DNA of 64,000 nucleotides from Anthoceros angustus (lineage: Eukaryota; Streptophyta; Anthocerotopsida; Anthocerotales; Anthocerotaceae), in assembly GCA_010909165.1 (NCBI GenBank), contig MU008159.1, positions 2,170,001 through 2,234,000 on the forward strand, written 5' to 3'. A model generated the notes under the pieces. It was not told the origin of the DNA, made no database searches, and was given only the letters and a program-made list of their open reading frames with translations. Both the position numbers and the translations under genes were made by a program. Within the stretch, counting starts at the first letter, position 1, and every line of letters begins with the position of its first letter. This document shows, piece by piece, positions 56,476 through 64,000 of the stretch.

Positions 56476-56929
56476 CCTCGATTGACACTCTAGTCTTCTT
56501 GTCAACACAAAGAATGACCTGCAATTTACGATTCATCCCACGAATACTTCTTTTCTAGCTTTAAGAGCCGCTCACCACTATGACTTGGCAATGGATGTGT
56601 TGACAAACGAAGGACTTTCCTTTGATGACGTTGCAGCCGGTGAAGGGCACTTTCATCCTCCTTCTGCACCTTCGATTCTTCCAATCCCTCTGACATTTCC
56701 TCAAAACCTACACAGCAGTCGCCTCCCTGGTGCCCAAAGGGTCCCCACGGTTTGGGGCCTACCCCACAAGACATCTTTAATGGTCTGCGGTCGAATTGAC
56801 GCACTGTGGTTTTCAAGCGGACTCTACATTGTTCGCCATCTTCCTCCCCCCCCAAGCTACCCTCCCTCACAGGACAGCTAACCCTCTCCTAGCACGTCCC
56901 ACCCGATGTGCATGGAGTCACACCACTGC

Positions 56930-57190
56930 CCACGCACACCCGCACCCCCACACACAGCCGCACCCACACCCTAAAACCCGCACCCGCACCCCCACACACA
57001 GCCGCACCCACACCCTAAAACCCGCACACGCACCCGCACTCCCAGCCACACCCACACCCGCACCCACACCCGCCTCCCACACCCACCACACCCTAAAGCC
57101 CAAACACCGCACTCCACACCCACACCCTAAAGCCCAAACACCCGCACCCACACCCACACCCACACCCCAAGACCAAGACCCGCTTCCCGC
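56930..57190. repeat. C-rich low-complexity tract with four CCCTAAA motifs
   Basis: CACCC and CCGCACC repeats are interspersed with CCCTAAA at four places between about 56968 and 57130. CCCTAAA is the complement of the plant telomere repeat TTTAGGG. The motifs are not in tandem, so this is not a telomere array. Confidence 0.8.
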
Positions 57191-58299
57191 ACTCCGCACC
57201 TGCCGAGCTGCCCCGCTTTCACATCCGAGGCCCCGCTCCCACTTCACATGACGGCGAGCAATCGCTGCCCGCCATACAAAATCTATCTCCAAAAACAAGG
57301 ATTGGCCAAAACTGAACCTCTTTATCACCACTCACCCCGGTCAATGACCACTTTCTTGCCCGTTTTTCATACACTCTGGTTAGCTCTCACCTTGCAATTA
57401 ATTTTTATACTATGACTTTTATGGAATACATATTTTTCATATACATTCCCATGTATAACATGATAATTTTTGAAGGGGGGGATATACTGACCCCCTTCGG
57501 CCGAGACAGCACCCCCTTGTCACGAAGAACACCTTTCCTAGAACAGCATATGTGCCCTGCTTTGATAATGCACACACCCTTTCTCGAGGTCATATCTTTG
57601 ATAAAAGATGCACTTTCAAGTCTACACCGAGAACTGGAGCATAGGGGTGTGTGGGCCCGCTTATTTTTAGTAGAATGCATAGAGGGTCGCCATTTTCATA
57701 TGTTTATTACAACCGAAAACTTTTACTTTCAAGTGGTGGAACACAATGAAAACAATCTTGTACTAGCGGGAGTCTTATTTCAATGGTCGTGAGAACATTG
57801 CAACAAACAATCGCTAAAGGAGGAAGTGGTCATCAAGATCGACAATAGTCATTCAAGAGTGCGGCCCGACGACTCATCCATGCCTTGCGCCAACCGAGTC
57901 AAGTACCACCGCCATATTCGGAGGCGGTCCATATCCTCCGCCTCGTTGTCGCTCTCCTCCATTGCTTGCTGCCTTCAATAGTATCATTCTTGGGCCCGAC
58001 GGTGTCGACCGCCACACAAAGATCTAGGGTCCGGCCGACCCTCATCCAAAAGGTCGCCACCGTGGTCTTCAACCTTCCGCACTCAATGCAACCACTTGGG
58101 CTTTAAGGCAATGCTAGCGTCCTTAAAATGAACAAAGTTAGTTGCCCATGCGCCCATGCAAGCATCCTTAAAATCAACAAAATTGAGTTGTTAGGAAGAT
58201 ACGAGGTTTGAACACGAACCTATTCATTACTTATTTCCCAAACACTAGACCAACAATCCCAAGTTGCAACTCTTGAGGCGCTAAATATATATTTTGAAG
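57191..58299. other. Spacer with one unassigned open frame
   Basis: A plus-strand frame of 126 codons (57412-57792) has no recognised domain. No other coding or element signal was found. Confidence 0.4.
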
Positions 58300-58309
58300 A
58301 CAGCATGAG

Positions 58310-58690
58310 GAGATGGGGCCGGCCGGCGCCCATGGGTGGGGCAGGGTGTGTTAGGAGGGCGCCGGCCGGCGCCCATGGGCGTGGGCAGGGTGGGGGGGGG
58401 GCGCCCACGGCGCCCATGGGTGGTGTGCAGGAGGCCGCCCATGGGTGGTGGGGAGGCGCCGCCGGGCGGCGCCCAGGTGGTGTGCTAGGGGAGGACGCCG
58501 CCGGCGGCGCCCATGGCGGTGGTGTGTAGGAGGCGGGCCGGCCCCATGGGGGTGGCGCAGTTAGGGGGCGCCGGCGGCCGGGGGTGGTGTGAGAGGGCGC
58601 GGCCGGCCGGCGCCCATGGTGGTGTGTTAGGGGAGGCGCCGCCGCCGGCGCCCATGAGCAGACATGGGGAGGGCGCCGGCCGTCGGCGCC
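58310..58690. repeat. GC-rich minisatellite with palindromic GGCGCCGGCCGGCGCC units
   Basis: About ten imperfect units of 35-45 bp combine a self-complementary GGCGCC-GGCGCC core with CATGG(G) and GGTGGTGTG. The tract is over 75% GC inside otherwise AT-rich DNA and should form hairpins. The plus strand also has G-runs (GGGTGGGGGGGGG near 58388). Confidence 0.88.
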
Positions 58691-60900
58691 TCCCTTAGCA
58701 CCATCCTACGGTGCATGCGGGTGAAGCTGGGGGGACAAGAAGGAACGGCGGTATCCTATCACCGATGGAAGGTGTGGCCCATTTGTGAAGGGTTAAAAGA
58801 TTTGCTCCATAGGACCGTTGAAGAGTACAAGTGGTGGGAAGCCTTTTGGGTGGACCGGAAGGAGATTGCTATCATTGTGGAGAATAACATTGGGCTACAT
58901 TCCTTGGAAGTGGTTTTCACGTGTAGAAGTGGATCATACAAATGACCACTTCAAGTGCTTGATGAAGCTTTGCTAGATGAGGCATTATTGAGGGACCTCC
59001 CACGTGATATGTATTTGGGGGCATATCAAAATGCGGGAAGGCAACGTGGAAATGGCACGATGAATGGGGACATAACGGAACCGAGAGGGATGTTTCGGCA
59101 AAGGCCGCAATACACATACACGCATGTGCCATTCTCGGATTGGGAGGTCATTGACGTGAAGCTAAACGCACCACGACCTCACTTTCTTATCCACCGGTAT
59201 CGACCGAGCACATAGATGCGTATGAAGGAGATATGCAGAACATAGTCCGCCAGTGGTAACCCATCCGTCCAATGCCGAGGAAAAAGGGAATAAGATCCAT
59301 TACCTAAAAACATACAGAGGTATTTGTGAATGAAATACCATCCTAGACATGGGTTTGTGTTGAACGACGGAAACATCTGAGGTGGACAAAAAGCGATAAG
59401 GGATAAGCTCATGAGTTGCGTGGTTTTCATACAACTCTGAAACAAAGTGTCAAGATAGTGATGACAATGGAGGAGAAGTCGGACCAAGTGATGACGATGG
59501 ATTGAACTCGGGATGAGTGAAATCGAAATCTCGCTTTTCCCGGGTCCCAGGTTAATGTTGTAAGTCCGTTGATGTTTCGTGTTAGGAAATACCGTCTGTG
59601 GCTTTTGTGGTGTCATAACAAAACCACATTTCCATCCCAAAATCGAAGTTTACAATGTCGCCCGGCAGAACGGGCCTTCCTCACCGCTCCTACTTTGCAT
59701 CATTCCCTAGGTTCGAGTTTGCACCACCATTCGACACAAACATTGCCGATGGAAAGTAGTAACTTTACCGGGTGACACCTTTTTCGAGTGTTTTCCGAAT
59801 GCCTTAAAACGCTTTTTAGGGCCCATCAAAACCCCTTCAGATTATTTATGGAAAACCCCTTCGAGATTATTAACCCCTTCAAAATTATCGTTGTGTGTAT
59901 GTAAAACTCTTTAACTTCAATTTCATTAAATCTCATCACATATATTTTTCTAAAATTATTTTAGCAAAGCATGATTTTCTCAAGAAGTAAATCATCCTTA
60001 ATTTTTACCGTGAATCATTTTTCACATTTTCTTTTGCTAATTCTATAGACCTCAACACTATCTACAACTTTGCTTCACATTGTACAGCATAAACTCGGAA
60101 TGAAGGTCCTTCTTTTCAAATCCTTGTACTAAAACTATTTATGAGCTTTGTCATTTTTTATATCCTTCATGCTCCATCCAATGAAGATGAGACTTGGTAA
60201 GTGTGCTTCATACTACCTCTTGAGAACACTTAAAAAACAGGGAGTCTAATATTGTTGTCATTTGTGAGATATTTTAAATTCTTCTAAGGGTGACAAAAAG
60301 TGACACGTTGCCCTTGTTTCGTTTGTTACCACTAATAGTGAATAACCAAACCATGCATGGACCCGATAACAAATGCTGACGACTATACAATAGCGGACGT
60401 TGGTTGCAAAAGCATGGAGCCTACAGGATGCAATAGGGACTCATAAGCTCCTAGGAGGGCAGAAAGGAGATGAAGGTCCTACAAGCATGTTAGGTGAAAG
60501 AAAAGAGGGATCCAAGACCACCAAATTTGTGGAGGAGCATGAGAAGATGAGACTAACGGCACCTGCAAAGGGTGTGCATGGAAGGGCAAAGCACTAGATC
60601 CTCCACCCAAGTACTGCAGGAACGACTCCTTTGGCTATCGCGAACAGATGTTGTCCATCGACTCCAATGACATTGTTGCAAGCAATTTGAATTCCAACTT
60701 CAAGTGTTTGTGCCATCGCTTGGGGCTCTTTGTAATGTGTGGGCAATGGTAGTGCGGTAGCAAGGTGGCAAGGTGGCCTTTTCACGAATATTCAAATAAA
60801 ATAATATGGTTGAATTTCTCATTTCTGATTACCACACCAGCTTAAGGCTGATTAAAAACCACATCGATTGGCACGTTTTATTAACCGTCGATTATTATTT
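58691..60900. other. Repeat-like spacer, no supportable gene
   Basis: Two plus-strand frames (58664-58945 and 58955-59215) contain protein-like strings such as EEYKWWEAFWVDRKEIAII and FSDWEVIDVKLNAPRPHF but no domain I can name. Bases 59800-60300 are AT-rich and empty. A frame at 60400-60597 is unassigned. Confidence 0.35.
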
Positions 60901-60926
60901 TGTACCTACCTGTTCAGGTAGGTACA
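60901..60926. repeat. Perfect 11-bp hairpin with 4-nt loop
   Basis: TGTACCTACCT and its exact complement AGGTAGGTACA flank GTTC. No U-run follows, and no gene ends beside it, so it is not a supportable terminator. Confidence 0.85.
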
Positions 60927-61946
60927 AACTAACATGTTAACAGTGTTTCTCAGCATAGGGGTTTGTCTCCGAACCCCATTTTGGCCCCAACCATCCAGAA
61001 ATGCACATGTCTCATTTCACTGTTTTCAGTGATTTGCGAACCCACAGCCCATGCATCCGAGCCCAAAAGAAGACATAATGTGCCCACCGTCCGCTCAAAT
61101 GCCGGACACACCTTTGTACCAAGTGGCCGGATGGGCGACTTATGCTCCAAAGAGTCGAGTGCGCAACGTCCGCGACTTATACTCCAAAGAGGTGCACACA
61201 CCGGTTCGTCTCTCAACACCTAGCTGCGCCATACCGTAGTGGGCGCCCATATAAACGAGCTGCCTCACTATAGGGCTCGCAGCGGCTGCATGCTCTCTTA
61301 TACTTGTGTTCGATCGCATCCGATGCTTTCATTACTCAAGGACAAATCATCTATTCTATTTATTTTCTTGCTTCTCCGCAAAACATTGTGAAACATTGTC
61401 GCCTTCAAAAGGTTGGCCATTAGAAACCACCATCATACATGTCGAATTTTGGAAAATGTAGCTCATCTAGAAACCAAGGCCTATGCATCTATACGCATCA
61501 AACTCGAATGAGCGGACATTTTTAACCAATCAAAGAGATCCAAATGCAAGTCATAGAAGGCACATAGAGTAAGGCCAAAAGGTTTTACATGTTGTATACA
61601 AAGCGAATGTGGAATATAACATCAACCAACAAATGATTTTCAAAAATAATATTCATGACTTTACGCCTAGATACCGGATGATTTACAAAATTTTTCAAAC
61701 CACTAAAATCAACACTCCATCCTAGTATTGATACGCCTAGGTTGCTTAAAGTGGAGTTGTTACAAAGTTTTCAAAGCGCCAAAACAAGCAAGCCATCCTA
61801 GTACTAATCCGACCCAAGAGTGCATAACAAGTTCTAAAGCACCAAAGTCAAGCACCCCATCCTGGTACGATCCGAGAAGGAACTTAACTGAGTTCTTATG
61901 TCTATCCACCTATCCAAGCCATTTAAAGACAAACAATATATAGATC

Positions 61947-62266
61947 GACGTCCGCGATTTCCATCTCACCGGACGCCCAAGATTGGGGTCTCAGAAAATG
62001 CGCCGGACGTCCGCGCAGTTTTAGGACTCGCCAATGTGCCGAACGTCCGCATTGTTCCAATTCCTTCTATGTTTTTCACTCTAACAATGGAGATCCGGGT
62101 TGTGTACTCACATGCACCGACGCCACTACTTTTAGAGTCGTAGTTTGGTCCTCTCGAGATGGCCATGATCGCTTTGCTTAATGTTCTTCACAATTGCGCC
62201 GGACGTCCGCTAGCTTGCTTTTCGCTTGAAATTGCTACTTTTAGTGTTGCGCCGGACGTCCGCGCT
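61947..62266. repeat. Five occurrences of a GACGTCCGC motif, three within GCGCCGGACGTCCGC
   Basis: The palindrome CGGACGTCCG is exact at about 62004, 62200 and 62253, with related forms at 61947 and 62042. Spacing is 40-155 bp. The sequence between the motifs is not repeated. It could be a dispersed-repeat signature or bZIP-type (ACGT-core) sites. Confidence 0.75.
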
Positions 62267-63254
62267 TTGGCTTGGTCGGACTAATTTTGTTTGGTTTTGC
62301 CCACTGCTCACCCCGCTAGGAAGTACTATGAAAGAGGTGTTTAGGATTCCTAGCACCGTTAAAATCCTTGAAATCCCTTCCTTGTGAAGGTGAAATCGAA
62401 CCTTCTTCGGCTTCAACCTCATAGCGTAAGTATTCACGAGAAAATAACATGGTCAATGTCTTTCAGTACATGTCTAAAGAGTGGTTTTGCTAAAGATGAT
62501 GCATTTTGGCCCGTTTTCGGGGGTCATGTTTTGGTCTTTAGGGACCCAAACCCCTTTAATGGAGAATAACCCCTATGGTGAGAGACGCTGTTTGTTTCTT
62601 TTGACTGATCAGGGCCTCAGTGGGAAACGTCGTGCCACGCAAAAGCCAACGAACACCGGAAAATTTTCGACTGATTGGCTAGTGTGAATCCACCCTAAAT
62701 TTGTGATATTGTTCAAAGTGTTACAAAATTTAGGCTTGTATGCCATATTTCTCTTCAATGCCAAAAGTTATTACACTATATGGGTAGCCTGTTTCTAAGT
62801 GACCCAACAGATATAACATTGTCGTGCCTCAAAAGCATACCAGAATTGATATGCTTGTCTAGTGTGCATTTACGAAGACAAGTTACATCAGCATAGGAGC
62901 CAAAGTAACCTTCATTGAACAAAAAATATGAACTTATTAGAGGTATACACAGGTATACAGAGGACCTAGTCATGTTGAAAACCTAAAGATGTTGAGATGT
63001 ATAAAATTCTTCTTCTTCTGCTACAATCTAAATTGTTCTCGAGAAGAGCTCCACATATATAGCCTTGAGTGCCGCCATCTCCCGCTGGTGTGTGCTTCTG
63101 AACTCGATAATAGTTTTCCACATGCGCTTGAATATAAAGCATGAAAAGTTCTTGGCCTTTGGGAATAATAATTATTTCCTTGGCCTTTGACCTAGCCTTT
63201 CCCTATCGTGCTTTTATAAACAGCCTACTTATCTACTCATGCCAGTAATTCTTA
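62267..63254. other. Spacer, nothing recognised
   Basis: Mixed sequence with short open frames only. I see no domain, RNA gene or element end until the copia LTR near 63255. Confidence 0.4.
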
Positions 63255-63478
63255 CATGCAACATAAGTGCAGACCGCGTTGGTTAAGGTCGACTAGACCA
63301 AACCCAATGTGGATTAGTCAAACTAGACACAGCTAGTTGGTAGTTAGTTAACTAGCAGGCTAGTGAAAGGACACACCCCCTCGTAACCATCCTTTATAAG
63401 CCCACCTATGAACTAAACATATTCATTGTTAATAAAGCATCTACTTGATGCAAGACGCCCGCATATGCATCTCTAACT
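63255..63478 (+). repeat. Third LTR of the copia family, right-hand element cut by the window edge
   Basis: This matches the complement of the LTRs at 24677 and 30997: CAGACC-CGTTGG, then GTTAGTTA-CTAG-AGGCTAG, GAAAGGACACACC, TAAGCCCACCTATGAAC and CATCTCTAACT at the end. It is followed by a primer-site form TGGTATCGAGCC at 63479-63490 that lacks one base. The left end is approximate. Identity is lower than between the other two LTRs, so this is an older or different subfamily copy. Confidence 0.7.
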
Positions 63479-64000
63479 TGGTATCGAGCCATGTGATATT
63501 TCAATGGCTTTGTTGCTAATTTTCTTCCCTAATCAACTTAGGAAGATAAGCTAGCAACCTCATACCCAATTTTAGTTGATGAAAATGCATTTTGATATGC
63601 ATTTCCGATAGTAGACTATCATCTGCATCATAGGCAGGATCCGCTAGTTTTACAGTCATGTAGAAACTCATGTTGCCCATCATACCATTGCTAAGTGAAA
63701 ACAATTAGCTTAGAACGTTCTAAGTAAAATATTAATCATAGCTACTTTATTGATTGTTTTCATTAGTCCAATTTTTAACAAACCAAACCAATTTTTCTAA
63801 ATTGATTGGTTATGGGTTCTAGACACCCTTCTAGTTCTTGTGATACTATAAGGCCTAGTCCTTGGGACTCTTATAAGTTAATTTTGCTTAAGAATAGCAT
63901 CATTGTTGCTTACATTCTTCTAAGCAATCAGCCTACTTTTGTTTTTGCTTTTAGCCTCTTAATCTTCAAGCACAAGAACTATGGGTCGAAACAACAACAC
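63479..64000 (+). mobile_element. Start of a second copia element, incomplete at the window edge
   Basis: The sequence after the primer site is where the leader and gag would be. The 520 bp visible have no clear gag motif on the plus strand. A minus-strand frame at 63516-63704 has no recognised domain and is probably not coding. Confidence 0.4.

Larger units (their letters stand above)
55142..56917. other. Repeat-derived spacer with a copia-like LTR/primer-site relic
   Basis: It contains the direct repeat pair described separately. Both copies include GATACCACCGTGATAGACC, whose complement carries TGGTATC, part of a Met-tRNA primer site. No domain-bearing frame is seen. Confidence 0.4.

Noticed and set aside
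56930-57190. Interstitial telomere array
   Set aside because: The CCCTAAA heptamers are not in tandem, so I list only a C-rich tract containing them.
58190-58230. Possible tRNA T-arm (GTTTGAACACGAACC)
   Set aside because: There is no matching acceptor, D-arm or anticodon stem around it, so no tRNA can be folded.
60901-60926. Hairpin as a transcription terminator
   Set aside because: There is no adjacent gene end and no U-run. Such terminators are not expected in plant nuclear genes.
63516-63704. Minus-strand gene at the right edge
   Set aside because: It is a short frame with no domain, lying just after a plus-strand LTR and primer site.

Overview
The window is nuclear DNA of a land plant, most likely a seed-free vascular plant such as a fern or lycophyte. 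It has genes with short GT-AG introns. It carries a plastid-type MurB (peptidoglycan) gene, which flowering plants have lost. It has a long PLS-class pentatricopeptide repeat (PPR) gene built from near-identical modules, an intronless EIN3-like transcription factor, and large decayed retrotransposons. The lineage is inferred from gene content; no marker sequence settles it.

Layout. Positions 1-21,330 are the gene-bearing part: MurB (+, four exons, 530-1838), a small unknown gene (-, 3394-3885), an EIN3/EIL gene (-, 6302-8230), a PPR gene (+, 12604-15657), a LITAF-domain gene with Gly-Tyr-Pro-Pro-Gln octapeptide repeats (+, three exons, 17489-18633), and the 3' two thirds of a sucrose transporter (-, four exons, 19893-21319). 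A second copy of the PPR gene tail lies beside the transporter, and a broken copy of the transporter's last exon lies beside the PPR gene. This indicates an old duplication of a convergent PPR/transporter gene pair.

Positions 21,330-64,000 are almost entirely repeats: a PIF/Harbinger transposase fragment at the point where the transporter reading frame ends, a roughly 390-bp tandem repeat array, a complete Ty1/copia element (-, 24677-31199, 5-bp target duplication AGGTG), and a complete Ty3/gypsy element with very long 4.3-kb LTRs (+, 32134-46354, target duplication CATAT). Further on is a broken gene for a cysteine-rich, DDE-like protein (-, about 51180-53140) whose family I cannot name, with what may be a second relative at 48734-49243. 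Several minisatellites follow, and a third copy of the copia LTR lies at the right edge.

The genes are ordinary nuclear genes and do not form a pathway or operon. The points most worth a second look are the DDE-like gene, the reciprocal PPR/transporter tail duplication, the 312-bp module expansion in the PPR gene, the copia LTR ends that read AG...CT, and the difference pattern between repeat copies. Those differences are clustered short indels separated by long identical stretches, which may be real decay or a sequence-consensus problem confined to repeats. All coding frames in the transposons are broken, so their domain calls rest on short recognisable motifs.
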